Shown here: positions 31,904-40,912 of the stretch, one piece after another | Position numbering within the stretch: the stretch's first letter is position 1 | How the letters are laid out: each line of letters begins with the position of its first letter | The notes under the pieces: model-generated | Told to the model about the DNA's origin: nothing | Databases searched by the model: none | The model's input: the letters and a program-made list of their open reading frames with translations, nothing else | Source of the DNA: an uncultured Coriobacteriales bacterium | GTDB taxonomy: Bacteria; Actinomycetota; Coriobacteriia; Coriobacteriales; UMGS124 | Direction of reading: 5' to 3' | Assembly: GCA_902464015.1 (NCBI GenBank) | Contig: CABQHM010000001.1 | Span: 98,560 to 162,559, forward strand | Length of the DNA stretch: 64,000 nucleotides | Program-made: the position numbers and the translations under genes

Positions 31904-34465
31904 TTACTTCTTGCGGCGAACACGATGGGCGCGAGGACGTTCCTGCACGGGCGTCACCTCATCTTCGCCGGCGCGCATCGTGGCACGCTCATGAAACTCC
32001 TCCAGACGCGTCCGGCTTTCCTGACGCTGCCTGACATCGGGGCTCAAGTGCTCGGAGGAATCCGATACGGCCTGCTCGGACTCGCGCGCGGTGGCTGCCT
32101 GCGCCGTGGCACGGGCAATGTCTTCCAACGTGAGTGCGGGCATGACCGTAGTGGCGCATGCCGACGCAGGCATGGGCTTGGCCTGCGAGGAGGACGCCAC
32201 TTGGCTCAGGAAAGCAGGGACGCCTGCGGGAGCCACCGGGGCCTGTTGCTCGACGGCACCCGCTTCAGCAGCGGAGGCCGCGTCGTTTGCACGTGCTTCC
32301 TTGTCGCTCCCCTCATCGGCCTTCGCCCTCTCGACCTTGGCAAGGAAGGCCGGGACGGCGCCCGTCTGAGCCGCCTTGGGGGCGGCGGGAACGACGGGCT
32401 TGGACAAGGACGGATCCTCGCCGGCCTGGACGACCTGGGCGGGGCGCTTGGGGGCAACGGTGGCACCGATGGCGGCAAGGAACGACGGGATGCCCGCCGA
32501 AAGCTTCGCCGCCTTGGGCGCACTGGCTGTGGGGGCGTCGCCTTCCTCGACCGTCTCGCAGGCGACGGGCTTCTCGTCAGGCTCAGGCTCGCCCATCTCG
32601 CCGGCCTGCTCGGAGGCGTCCTCGACGTCTTCGACGTCCTCGGAATCCTCCTGCTCGGAGGCGTCCTCGTCGACGTCGTCGAGCTCGGGCTCGTCGAGAT
32701 CTCCCTCGTAGGCGTGCACCTCGCCGGGAACCACAGGCTTGCGCACGGCGGCCTCGGCGGTGATCGAGTCGGTCACCTCGGGGGCGAGCGCAAGCTTCGG
32801 CTCGTCGTCAAGCTCGTCGTCGCCAGCCGCGGGGTCGGCATTGGCCGCAAGCACCGCGTGGGCGTACACGTCGTCGAACGCCACGCCCACGAGGTCGATG
32901 AGGTCGGTCGCGATGACGCCGCGGGTGCCCACGCGCTTCACGGCCGCATCGGCCGCACGGGCCTGGATGCGCAGGGCCGCCGCAAGCATGAGCGCCAAGT
33001 CGGCCGAACCAACCTCGTCAGCGCCGAGGTCGCTCACCTGCTGGGAAAGAAGGCCAGCCACGATACCGGCGAGCACGTCGCCCGTACCTGCGGTGCCCAG
33101 GGCCGAGGGGCCGGCCTTGGGCACAAGCGTGGTCTCAATGCACGACACACAGCTCGTGGCGGCCTTTGCAACGACGGCGAAGTTGGACGAGCCCACCGCC
33201 CAGGCAAGGCTTTGGGCGGCATCCATCAGGTCGGTCAGGCAGCAGATGGAGCCCGTCTCCTTGCCGAGCAGGCGCGCCAGCTCGCGGGCATGGGGCGTGA
33301 GCACGAGCGGGGCCTCGCGGCGAAGGGCGTTGGGATGCACGTCGGCGTTGCCCAGGCAGATGCTGGCAGCGACGTTGAGCGCGTCGGCGTCGAGCACGAG
33401 GGGCGCCGACGATGCAATGAGGGCGCGCACGACCTCGCCGGCGCCAAACGAGGTGCCCATGCCGGGACCTGCGAGAACGCAGTCGGCCTTGGCGGCAAGA
33501 TCGGACAGCTCCTGTGCGGCCGCGGCCTCAAACGTGCCGTCTTGCGCGGCAGGCAGGCCCACCACGGGAATGCTGAGGAGATGTGCCTGCGCAATGGGCA
33601 CCACGGGCGCGGGAACGGCAAGCGTCACGTAGCCGGCGCCGCTGCGAGCCGCGGCCTTGGCCGCCATGATGGCCGCGCCGGGGAACCGCGTCGAGCCCGC
33701 CACGACAAGGACGCGGCCGTGGCCGTACTTGTCGGCAAACTCGTCGCGCTCCGGCAGGGCGTCGAGGTAGTCGGCCTCGCCGAGCAGGTAGGCGCCCGCG
33801 GTGTCGGCAAGCTCCTCGGAGCCCTCGTCGTCGCCCACAAGGCTCGCCACCACAAGCTGGCCGGACGCCTGCTTGCCGAGGCCGGCGATGAGACCGGGCT
33901 TAAGGGCGAACATGGTGAGCGTCGTGTCAGCCTGGAAGAAGGGGCCTTCCGCCTCGCCCGTCGCGGCGTTGATGCCGCTGGGGACGTCGACCGAGAGCAC
34001 CATGCCCTCGAAATAGTCGTCGACGACCTCGACCCACATGTCGAACGGCTCGGACATCGCGCCCTTGAAACCCGTGCCGAACACCGCGTCGATGACGACG
34101 TCGGCCTCCACCAGCAGGGCCGCGAGCTCCTCGTAGTCGGGTGCCACATGGACGGGGATACCGACGGTGCAGGCGCGCTGGGCTGCCTGGTGCGCCGCGG
34201 CGCTGCGGATGAGCGAGGGCTCGGCGGCAGTGACGACGTTGACCTCGAGACCGTGTCCGGCCAGGTAGTCAGCCGCCACCCAGCCGTCGCCGCCGTTGTT
34301 GCCTGGGCCGCAGAGCACAACGACGGCGCCCTGGTCGACCTCGCGCATGGCCTGCTGGGCGACGACCGTGCCCGCTCGGCGCATGAGCTCGGCAGCATCG
34401 ACGCCGCGCTGCTCAATGGCGGCCTCGAGTCCGGGTACATCGCGCACGTTCAGAACCGGCTGCAT
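31904..34465 (-). CDS. nnrED: Bifunctional NAD(P)HX epimerase/dehydratase with a long repetitive C-terminal tail
   Basis: 853 residues. 1 to about 225 is the NnrE epimerase (VVLCGPGNNGGDGWVAADYL, DVPSGINAATG). About 240-530 is the NnrD ADP/ATP-dependent dehydratase of ribokinase fold (VLVVAGSTRFPGAAIMAAKAA, GTAGTGDVLAGIVAGLL). These repair hydrated NAD(P)H. Bifunctional homologues are usually about 500-530 residues. The remaining 300 are an acidic stretch followed by three motifs (GIPSFLAAI, AVPAFLAKV, GVPAFLSQV) whose prolines sit at 660, 705 and 750, and a basic end RVRRKK. The tail is probably disordered. It lies 10 nt after acpS. Confidence 0.92.
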   Translation of the reverse strand: MQPVLNVRDVPGLEAAIEQRGVDAAELMRRAGTVVAQQAMREVDQGAVVVLCGPGNNGGDGWVAADYLAGHGLEVNVVTAAEPSLIRSAAAHQAAQRACTVGIPVHVAPDYEELAALLVEADVVIDAVFGTGFKGAMSEPFDMWVEVVDDYFEGMVLSVDVPSGINAATGEAEGPFFQADTTLTMFALKPGLIAGLGKQASGQLVVASLVGDDEGSEELADTAGAYLLGEADYLDALPERDEFADKYGHGRVLVVAGSTRFPGAAIMAAKAAARSGAGYVTLAVPAPVVPIAQAHLLSIPVVGLPAAQDGTFEAAAAQELSDLAAKADCVLAGPGMGTSFGAGEVVRALIASSAPLVLDADALNVAASICLGNADVHPNALRREAPLVLTPHARELARLLGKETGSICCLTDLMDAAQSLAWAVGSSNFAVVAKAATSCVSCIETTLVPKAGPSALGTAGTGDVLAGIVAGLLSQQVSDLGADEVGSADLALMLAAALRIQARAADAAVKRVGTRGVIATDLIDLVGVAFDDVYAHAVLAANADPAAGDDELDDEPKLALAPEVTDSITAEAAVRKPVVPGEVHAYEGDLDEPELDDVDEDASEQEDSEDVEDVEDASEQAGEMGEPEPDEKPVACETVEEGDAPTASAPKAAKLSAGIPSFLAAIGATVAPKRPAQVVQAGEDPSLSKPVVPAAPKAAQTGAVPAFLAKVERAKADEGSDKEARANDAASAAEAGAVEQQAPVAPAGVPAFLSQVASSSQAKPMPASACATTVMPALTLEDIARATAQAATARESEQAVSDSSEHLSPDVRQRQESRTRLEEFHERATMRAGEDEVTPVQERPRAHRVRRKK

Positions 34466-34475
34466 TGCATCACTC

Positions 34476-34955
34476 TCATTCTTGTGTGTCGAGCTCGTCC
34501 AAAAGCGAACGAACCTGCTTGAACTGCTGCGCTATCTGCGCTTTCTCGTCTTTCACATCGCGGGGGCGGGGCGGTTGGGACTCCTCGTCGGCCGCGAGGG
34601 CGTTGGCAATTGCAAGCCCGCCGGTGTGGGAGATGGAAAGGAAGACCTCGCTTATACCCTGGCTGGCGGCCGCTTCCTTGGCACCACCCTCCAGGCGCGC
34701 CACGGGGCGGCCCTTGGAATCGTGGTCGACCCACACGTCGGCAAAGCCCACGCCCGAACCAAAGCCGGTGCCGAGCGCCTTGAGCACCGCCTCGCGGGCA
34801 GCGAAGAAACCCGCATAGGTCACGAACGGGTCACGGCGCCTGCTCGCCCACTCGCGTTCCTTCGGGGTAAAGACGCGCTCCTCAAAACGAGGCGTACGTT
34901 GAAGGATCTGTTTGATACGGTCAATCTCGACGATGTCGACGCCGATACCTGCCAC
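34476..34955 (-). CDS. acpS: Holo-[acyl-carrier-protein] synthase
   Basis: 159 residues. AGIGVDIVEIDRIKQIL at the N-terminus, FTPKEREWA, FAAREAVLKALGTG and LSISHTGGLAIA are all AcpS signatures. It transfers phosphopantetheine from CoA to ACP. GTG codons at 34961 and 34955 are both in frame; AGAGGAG runs up to the first, so only the second has proper spacing and is chosen. A charged C-terminal tail of about 35 residues exceeds the usual length. It follows glmS by 10 nt. Confidence 0.93.
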   Translation of the reverse strand: MAGIGVDIVEIDRIKQILQRTPRFEERVFTPKEREWASRRRDPFVTYAGFFAAREAVLKALGTGFGSGVGFADVWVDHDSKGRPVARLEGGAKEAAASQGISEVFLSISHTGGLAIANALAADEESQPPRPRDVKDEKAQIAQQFKQVRSLLDELDTQE

Positions 34956-34965
34956 GTACACTCCT

Positions 34966-36795
34966 CTACTCAGTCGTCACGGACTTGGCAAGGTTGCGCG
35001 GCTTGTCAATGTCACAGCCACGCGCAAGGGCAACCTCGCGGGCAAGCTGCTGCAGTGCCACGGCAACGCTCACCGGATAAGCCCACTCGGGTGCGGGCGG
35101 GACCCACATCATGCGGTCGGCAAGGGCAGCGACCTCGTCGTCGCCCTCGGTCGCAACCGCGCACACCGTAGCCCCGCGCGCCTTGATCTCGGCGATGTTG
35201 GAGACTGTCTTGGCGCGCACCGAATCGTCGGGCACAACCACGAGTACGGGGAAGCCGGGTTCAAGCAGGGCGATGGGCCCGTGCTTCATCTCGCCGGCGG
35301 CATAGGCCTCGGCATGCAGGTAGCTGACCTCCTTGAGCTTGAGGGCACCTTCCTCGGCGCTTGCGGCATTGAAGCCGCGACCCAGGAAGAGCGCACTTGC
35401 GGCGTTCTCGAAAGCGCCGGCGCACACGTTTGCCTGGTGCTTGCGGTCAAGCATCGCACGCAGCTGCCCGGGGATGGCTCGCAAGGCCGCCGCGCGCTCG
35501 CCGAAGTCGCGGCCCGTGAGGTTGCCGCGCGCCTGGGCGAGGAAGAGTGCCACAAGCGCCATGGCCACAAGCTGGGCGGTGTAGGCCTTGGTGGAGGCAA
35601 CGGAAACCTCGGGGCCCGCTTGCAGGTAGATGGTGGCGTCGGCCTCGCGGGCGGCGGTGGAGCCCAGGACATTGGTCACCGCAAGCACCTTGGCACCGGC
35701 GGCCTTCATCTTGCGCGCCGCCATGAGCGTGTCGGCCGTCTCGCCCGACTGCGTGATGACGATGCACAGGGTGCGCTCGTTGACGAGCACGTCGCGGTAG
35801 TTGAACTCGCTTGCAACATCAACCTCGACACGCAGGCGCGCCCACGACTCGATGAGGCGCTTGGCGTAGAGGCCCGCATGGTAGGAGGTGCCGCAGGCAA
35901 CGATGTAGACCTGGTCGAGACCGGCGAGCTCCTCGTCGGTGATGTCAAGCTCGTCAAGCGTGACGCCCTGCGGCGTAAGTCTGCCCTCGAGCAAGCGCTC
36001 GATGGCCTGGGGCTGCTCGGAGATCTCCTTGGCCATGAAGTCGGGCCAACCGCCCAGACTCGCCGAAGAGGCGTCCCAGTCGACATGGAGGACCTCAGGG
36101 GTGACAGGGGCGCCCTGGGCATCGACAAGCTCAATGGTGCCATCGGCGCGCATGCGGCCGACCTGGCCATCTGCCAGCATAATCATGTCATGCGTCATGC
36201 CGAGGAGCACCGTGAGGTCAGAGGCGCACGCGCAGCAGCCTTCTGTGCTCGCAAGCACCAAAGGAGATCCCTTGCGCGCGACGACGACCTCACCCGGAAG
36301 CTCGGCACATACGACGGCGAGCGCGTAGGCGCCTTCGACCTGCGAGACCGCCTGCTGCACAGCGGCCATGAGGTCGCCCTCGTAGGCTGCCTCGACAAGG
36401 TGAACGACCACCTCGGTGTCGGTGTCGCTCGTAAAGCAATGGCCCTCGCTCACGAGACGCTCGCGCAGCTGGGCGTGGTTTTCGATGATGCCGTTGTGCA
36501 CGACGGCAAAGTTGCCCGAGCAGTCACGGAAGGGATGGGCGTTGCGCTCGGACGGAATGCCGTGCGTGGCCCAACGCGTATGGGCGATGCCGGTGCAGCC
36601 CGGCATGGGATCTGCCTGAGCCGCCTCCTCAAGCACCTTCACGCGACCCTTGCGGCGAATGCTGCGAAGAACCTTGTCTTGCGAGACGACGGCCAAACCC
36701 GCCGAGTCGTACCCGCGATACTCAAGTGCCTCAAGACCCTGGAGAAGAAACGGTTGAGCCTGATCATGGCCTACATATCCGACAATGCCGCACAT
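34966..36795 (-). CDS. glmS: Glutamine-fructose-6-phosphate aminotransferase (isomerizing)
   Basis: 609 residues. N-terminal nucleophile Cys2 in MCGIVGYVG, EYRGYDSAGLA, THGIPSERNAHPF, then two SIS domains (ACGTSYHAGLYAKRLIE, TQSGETADTLMAARK, VASTKAYTAQLVAM) and the C-terminal DIDKPRNLAKSVTTE. It makes glucosamine-6-phosphate, the entry to cell-wall amino sugars. AAAGGAGGT gives a strong ribosome binding site. The leader of about 60 nt is too short for a glmS ribozyme. Confidence 0.97.
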   Translation of the reverse strand: MCGIVGYVGHDQAQPFLLQGLEALEYRGYDSAGLAVVSQDKVLRSIRRKGRVKVLEEAAQADPMPGCTGIAHTRWATHGIPSERNAHPFRDCSGNFAVVHNGIIENHAQLRERLVSEGHCFTSDTDTEVVVHLVEAAYEGDLMAAVQQAVSQVEGAYALAVVCAELPGEVVVARKGSPLVLASTEGCCACASDLTVLLGMTHDMIMLADGQVGRMRADGTIELVDAQGAPVTPEVLHVDWDASSASLGGWPDFMAKEISEQPQAIERLLEGRLTPQGVTLDELDITDEELAGLDQVYIVACGTSYHAGLYAKRLIESWARLRVEVDVASEFNYRDVLVNERTLCIVITQSGETADTLMAARKMKAAGAKVLAVTNVLGSTAAREADATIYLQAGPEVSVASTKAYTAQLVAMALVALFLAQARGNLTGRDFGERAAALRAIPGQLRAMLDRKHQANVCAGAFENAASALFLGRGFNAASAEEGALKLKEVSYLHAEAYAAGEMKHGPIALLEPGFPVLVVVPDDSVRAKTVSNIAEIKARGATVCAVATEGDDEVAALADRMMWVPPAPEWAYPVSVAVALQQLAREVALARGCDIDKPRNLAKSVTTE

Positions 36796-36864
36796 GGGGC
36801 ACCTCCTTTAGAGCGTGCGCGTTGCATACAAACAGGATGGCGAAACAGACGCCATAACTGACTG

Positions 36865-36873
36865 ATTGTATCA
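36865..36873 (-). promoter_or_regulatory. Extended -10 promoter of glmS
   Basis: Minus strand TGATACAAT is an extended -10 (TGn plus TACAAT). The -35 is weak, as is common with extended -10 promoters. Predicted start near 36858, leader about 60 nt. It would drive glmS-acpS-nnrED and onward. Confidence 0.6.
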
Positions 36874-36944
36874 GCCCAACGCAAACCGCCCACCGACTAT
36901 GGGGCGAGTACACGCCACTTCGACGTGGATGACCCGAGCAGGAA

Positions 36945-36978
36945 ACAAAAAAGGAGCCCCACACAAGGTGAGGCTCCT
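36945..36978 (-). terminator. Terminator of rplM-rpsI
   Basis: AGGAGCC (36952-36958) pairs with GGCTCCT (36972-36978). On the minus strand the stem is followed by TTTTTTGTTTCC, a clear U-tract. Confidence 0.9.
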
Positions 36979-37005
36979 CTTGTACACAAAAGCTGGAGGT
37001 AAAGC

Positions 37006-37398
37006 TTAGCGCTTGGAGAACTGCGGGCGCTTACGAGCCTTCTTGAGGCCGTACTTCTTACGCTCGACCACGCGGGCGTCGCGGGTGAGGTAGCCAGCCT
37101 TCTTGAGGACGGGACGGTAGTCGCCAGCCTCGAGAAGGGCGCGGGCAATGCCCAGACGCAGAGCGCCGGCCTGACCGGAGATGCCGCCGCCGTCGCACAG
37201 GGCGATGACGTCGAAGTGGCCCTCGGTCTCGGTGACCTTGAGGGGCATCAGGGCCATGTCGACGAGCTGCTGACGGCCGAAGTACTCGACAGCGTCGCGC
37301 TTGTTGACGGTGACCTTACCGGTGCCGGGAACGATGTGAACACGGGCGACGGCGTTCTTACGACGGCCGGTGCCCCAGTAAATGGCTTCGTTGCTCAT
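37006..37398 (-). CDS. rpsI: 30S ribosomal protein S9
   Basis: 130 residues, the normal length. YWGTGRRKNAVARVHIVPG at the N-terminus, GGGISGQAGALRLGIARAL, and the conserved basic end ERKKYGLKKARKRPQFSKR that reaches the P-site tRNA. It follows rplM by 3 nt in the universal L13-S9 arrangement. Confidence 0.98.
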   Translation of the reverse strand: MSNEAIYWGTGRRKNAVARVHIVPGTGKVTVNKRDAVEYFGRQQLVDMALMPLKVTETEGHFDVIALCDGGGISGQAGALRLGIARALLEAGDYRPVLKKAGYLTRDARVVERKKYGLKKARKRPQFSKR

Positions 37399-37401
37399 CG
37401 G

Positions 37402-37854
37402 TTACGCCTCCACGGAAATCTTGCGAGGGTTCTGGGCCTGGTGGGGATGCTCGGGGCCAGCGTACACCTTGAGCTTGGTGAACTGCTTGCGGCCGAGGGA
37501 GCTGTGGGGGAGCATGCCCTTGACAGCGCGCTCAACAATGCGCTCGGGGTGCTTCTCCATGGCCTCCTTCCAGGTCTCCTTCTTGAGGCCACCGATGTAA
37601 CCGGTGTAACGGTACCAGACCTTTTCCTCTTCCTTGTTGCCAGAGAGGCGCACCTTGTCGGCGTTGACGATGACAACGAAGTCACCCGTGTCGACATGGG
37701 GGGTAAAGGTCGGCTTGTGCTTGCCGCGCAGGATAGCAGCAACCTGGGCGGCCAGACGACCGAGAATCATGCCGCCATTCTTGCCCTCGGCAGCGTCAAT
37801 GAGCAGCCACTCGCGCTCGACTTCACCGGGCTTGGCGTAGTACGTGGTCTTCAC
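37402..37854 (-). CDS. rplM: 50S ribosomal protein L13
   Basis: 150 residues. EREWLLIDAAEGKNGGMILGRLAAQVAAILRGKHKP-type core (with GRLAAQVAAILRGKHKP) and MLPHSSLGRKQFTKLKVYAGPEHPH, the L13 signature. The GTG at 37854 is chosen because TTGGAGGAG lies 8 nt upstream; the upstream TTG at 37869 overlaps that site. Confidence 0.96.
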   Translation of the reverse strand: MKTTYYAKPGEVEREWLLIDAAEGKNGGMILGRLAAQVAAILRGKHKPTFTPHVDTGDFVVIVNADKVRLSGNKEEEKVWYRYTGYIGGLKKETWKEAMEKHPERIVERAVKGMLPHSSLGRKQFTKLKVYAGPEHPHQAQNPRKISVEA

Positions 37855-37891
37855 GTAAAACTCCTCCAACTCATACTCGCATAGGATTTGT

Positions 37892-37907
37892 CACTGAAAC
37901 AGAGGTT
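37892..37907 (-). promoter_or_regulatory. Small stem-loop in the rplM leader
   Basis: TGAAAC and GTTTCA flank a short loop inside the 75-nt leader. L13 leaders act as autoregulatory sites in several bacteria, but the structures differ, so this is only a candidate. Confidence 0.35.
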
Positions 37908-37937
37908 TCACGGGGCTCTGCGAAAGTGAACTAAAAG

Positions 37938-37966
37938 AGTCTATGAGGAAGGCTCCTGAGTGTCAA
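37938..37966 (-). promoter_or_regulatory. Sigma-70-type promoter of rplM-rpsI
   Basis: On the minus strand a perfect TTGACA (plus 37961-37966) and TAGACT (plus 37938-37943) are separated by exactly 17 nt. It is the best consensus promoter in the window. Predicted start near 37931 with a 75-nt leader. Confidence 0.8.
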
Positions 37967-38039
37967 TGCGAAATGACCCTCGCGCGGGGCTTTCCTACTC
38001 TTACTCCACAAATCACAGGACAGGAAACCTTGAGGCCGA

Positions 38040-38888
38040 CTACGCCTTGAGCGAAAGTACGGTAAGGGTCGCCGTGCCGAAATACTCGTTGGTATAGGAC
38101 TGCCAGGCGCTGTACTGGGCAGAGGAAGCCTGGCCGTACAGCTGGGAGGCAACGCTATATGCCGCAAAGGCCATCTGGTAGTTTGCCAGCTCACCATTGA
38201 AGTCGTAGGCCTCAAGAGCGCTTGCATAGGGGCTGCCGTCGGCCCACGTCTTGTTCTCAGCGTCCCAATCACTGCCGGCAAGCTCCACGATGTAGGCGGC
38301 ATAGTCGGCATTGGCGGCAGAGTTGTCGCCGTCGGCAGGAGACTCAGGCGCCTGGGGAGACGAACCGATCGAGCCGCTCACCGTGTCGCGCAGCTTGGCC
38401 ACTGCGGCACCCTCGGTGATGATGGTCTTGGCCTTTTCCTCATCGAGACCGTAGTAGTTGGCCACCGTGGCGAAGTCCTGAGCTCCCAAGGTGTTCTGCA
38501 TGTAGGCAGAGACCTCGTCATCGCTCACTTCAATGCCGTTGGCCTGCACAAGGGTGCGCAGGATCTCGTTGCGCACGTAGGTAAGGATGTCCTCGGTGCT
38601 GGGAGTGGAGTAGGTGCCGTCGTCGTTCTTGCGCTGCTCGATGTTCGTGGCGTCCTCGATGACCATGCGCGCCGTGATCTCGGTGGCCTTGCCATCGTAG
38701 GTGTAGGCGGCAATGGCGTCGTCGAGCTGGTCTTCCGTGAGGTTCACCGGGCAGGCGACAAGCTTGGAGACCGTGTCGGCGAGCGATTCAGACTTCGCCT
38801 CGTCGGCAAAGGCCGATGCGGTTCCCGCGCAAGCAAGGGCCATCAGGCCGCCGGCAAGCATCTCACGGCGCGACATTGACGTGATCAT
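38040..38888 (-). CDS. Tat-exported SurA-N-like protein (paralogue of the gene at 53956)
   Basis: 282 residues. Twin-arginine signal MSRREMLAGGLMALACAG with a likely cut after AFA near residue 28. The mature part starts with a helical domain like SurA-type N-terminal (peptidyl-prolyl isomerase chaperone) modules: YTYDGKATEITAR, then two long helices ending DDEVSAYMQNTLGA and KLRDTV. A Ser/Pro/Asp linker leads to a C-terminal helical domain (YAAYIVELAGSDWDA). No isomerase (parvulin) domain is present. Starts at 38888 and 38894 compete; AAAGGGG spacing favours 38888. Function unknown; probably binds peptides outside the membrane. Confidence 0.65.
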   Translation of the reverse strand: MITSMSRREMLAGGLMALACAGTASAFADEAKSESLADTVSKLVACPVNLTEDQLDDAIAAYTYDGKATEITARMVIEDATNIEQRKNDDGTYSTPSTEDILTYVRNEILRTLVQANGIEVSDDEVSAYMQNTLGAQDFATVANYYGLDEEKAKTIITEGAAVAKLRDTVSGSIGSSPQAPESPADGDNSAANADYAAYIVELAGSDWDAENKTWADGSPYASALEAYDFNGELANYQMAFAAYSVASQLYGQASSAQYSAWQSYTNEYFGTATLTVLSLKA

Positions 38889-39034
38889 GGTCATACCCCT
38901 TTCGCACAGCACGGGGCAGACGACAGGTCCACCCCGCACACAGACGTTTGCATCATCATCCCTCAAAGCGAACGACTCACGAGGGCTGGGCGCCCACATC
39001 GCACAACAAGGGCATCCCTGAAGCGGGCACAAAC

Positions 39035-39070
39035 AAAAAAAGCCCGCAGCGCATGCGCGTTGCGGGCTTT
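39035..39070 (-). terminator. Terminator of tRNA-Glu
   Basis: AAAGCCCGCAGCGC and GCGTTGCGGGCTTT pair around ATGC. On the minus strand it is followed by TTTTTG. It lies just after the tRNA 3' end. Confidence 0.9.
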
Positions 39071-39082
39071 CTAAGAGACAAA

Positions 39083-39159
39083 TGGTGCCCCCAGCGGGGT
39101 TCGAACCCGCGATCTTCGCCTTGAAAGGGCGACGTCCTAGGCCGCTAGACGATGGGGAC
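39083..39159 (-). tRNA. tRNA-Glu (anticodon TTC)
   Basis: 77 nt including an encoded CCA. Acceptor stem GTCCCCA/TGGGGGC pairs over 7 positions (one wobble), the anticodon loop CCTTTCAAG carries TTC, and the T arm GCGGGTTCGAACCCCGC is perfect. It lies 56 nt after the PPK2 gene and has its own terminator. Confidence 0.97.
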
Positions 39160-39215
39160 AGCGGACGTACATTATGCACAATCACTTGCAGCTGTGCAAG
39201 ACCATCAGCGATTCT

Positions 39216-40907
39216 TTACAACTCGAGTCGCTCCGACAAAGCCTTGTTCACAATCTTGAGTGCCTTGACGCGCGCATAGCGCTTGTCGTCGGACTGTATG
39301 ATGTGCCACGGCGCATAGGGAGTGGACGTAAGACGCACCATGTCGTCGACGCACTCGTAGTACAGGTCGTTCTTGGCGCGGTTGCGCCAATCGTCGGGCG
39401 TGATCTTCCAGCGGCGAGCAGGATCGGCCTGGCGCGACTCGAAGCGTGCAAGCTGCTCGGCCGAACTCACGTCGATCCAGAACTTCACGAGCACGGCACC
39501 CCAGATACGCAGGTCATCCTCGAACTCGTTGATCTCGTCGTAGGCGCGGCGCCACTCGTCCTTGGTCGCAAACCCCTCGATGCGCTCCACAAGCACGCGA
39601 CCATACCAGGTGCGATCGAAGATGGCGGTGTGACCCGAGCGCGGCAGGCGGTTCCAGAAGCGCCACAAGAAAGGACGGGCAAGCTCGTCGCGCGAGGCCG
39701 GGCCAATGGGGTTCACACGATACCCGCGCGCATCCATTGCGGCGGTGAGGCGCTTGATGTTGCCGCCCTTGCCGGCGGCGTCCCACCCCTCGTAAGCCAC
39801 GATGAGAGGAACCCTATGGCGGTACATCTCAAGCGACAGACGCGCCAGCTTCTCCTGCTCGCGCTTCAGCTCATGGTGGTACTCGTCGTCGCTGTCCATC
39901 TCGTGGGGCTTACGGCGCGAGCGGGCCAAGTCGGGCACCGTCTCCAACTCGAACCTCGAGGTAAGCTTGCTCGCGTCTCCCATACGGCGCTTGGCCTTCT
40001 TTACCTCGCGGGCAAGGATCTCGGGCTCGCTGAGAATCTCGACGGGCTCTTCAGGTGCAGCAGACGGAGCTGCGGCAGCGCCGCCGGCGGGCGTCTCAAG
40101 CGCCTCGCCCTGGCCGATGGGCTGGTCGGGGTCGATGCCGCGGGCGCGCAGGCCTTCGTCCATGCGCCGGACGAGCTCCTCCATAATCAAGATGTTGGAG
40201 TTGCGGCGAAACTCCGCCGGCACCAGGCACCACTGGTCCTTGGCCGAATCGCTCGTAAGCCAGCGCTCGTAGACCTGCACATACTCGTCGTAGTGCTGAA
40301 TCTGACGAATGTCGGACTGGTCGACCTTCCAGGCGCTCGCCTCGTCACCCATGAGCTCCATGAGCCGACGCGACTGCATCTTGCGGGTGATGTGCAGGAA
40401 GAACTTCACGATGATGAAGCCGTCGTCGGTGAGCTGGCGCTCAAAAGCGCGGGCGGACCTGATGTGCTCGCGCACCCGCTGGTCTGCCCGGGCTGCCATT
40501 TGCACGCGCGCGGCGCTGTCTTGACTCGGGTCTCCCTGCAGGCGTACGTCCTCCACCCAGGCGCGCGACAGTTCGTCGTAGTAGGCCTGGTCAAAGATGG
40601 TCATGGTGCCCCGCTTGCCCAAGCGCATCCAATAGCGCGCCATAAAGGGCAGGCGTCCCTCGTAGCCCACGGGCTCTTCCATCGTGTGCACGCTGTAGGC
40701 GCGCGAGTCAAGGTCAACCACGAGGTCGGAAATGCGGCTTCCCTTGCCTGAAGCGCCCCAACCCTCAAAGAGGATGACCGTGCCCATGTTTGCCTTGATG
40801 GCATGTTGCTGGAGAAGCGCCAGGCGCGTCTTCAGCTCCTCGCGCCGAGCCCGGTACTCATCGCGGCCCATCTCGGCGGGAAACACCATGTCCTTGAGTA
40901 CGCCCAT
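39216..40907 (-). CDS. Two-domain polyphosphate kinase 2 (polyphosphate:AMP phosphotransferase type)
   Basis: 563 residues with two PPK2 domains. Each has a Walker A: ILFEGWGASGKGS near residue 50 and VAYEGWDAAGKGG near 330. Each has a matching lid region (QAYYDELSRAWVED; DRTWYGRVLVERIEG). Duplicated PPK2 proteins (class II, PAP) phosphorylate AMP with polyphosphate. A Pro/Ala/Glu-rich linker separates the domains. AGGAGG upstream supports the ATG at 40907. The start is only 5 nt after the ccmD stop, so it is coupled to the cytochrome c maturation operon. Confidence 0.93.
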   Translation of the reverse strand: MGVLKDMVFPAEMGRDEYRARREELKTRLALLQQHAIKANMGTVILFEGWGASGKGSRISDLVVDLDSRAYSVHTMEEPVGYEGRLPFMARYWMRLGKRGTMTIFDQAYYDELSRAWVEDVRLQGDPSQDSAARVQMAARADQRVREHIRSARAFERQLTDDGFIIVKFFLHITRKMQSRRLMELMGDEASAWKVDQSDIRQIQHYDEYVQVYERWLTSDSAKDQWCLVPAEFRRNSNILIMEELVRRMDEGLRARGIDPDQPIGQGEALETPAGGAAAAPSAAPEEPVEILSEPEILAREVKKAKRRMGDASKLTSRFELETVPDLARSRRKPHEMDSDDEYHHELKREQEKLARLSLEMYRHRVPLIVAYEGWDAAGKGGNIKRLTAAMDARGYRVNPIGPASRDELARPFLWRFWNRLPRSGHTAIFDRTWYGRVLVERIEGFATKDEWRRAYDEINEFEDDLRIWGAVLVKFWIDVSSAEQLARFESRQADPARRWKITPDDWRNRAKNDLYYECVDDMVRLTSTPYAPWHIIQSDDKRYARVKALKIVNKALSERLEL

Positions 40908-40912
40908 ACGCT

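Noticed and set aside
36796..36864. glmS ribozyme
   Set aside because: The leader from the predicted start is about 60 nt and lacks the ribozyme core. The family is confined mainly to Firmicutes.
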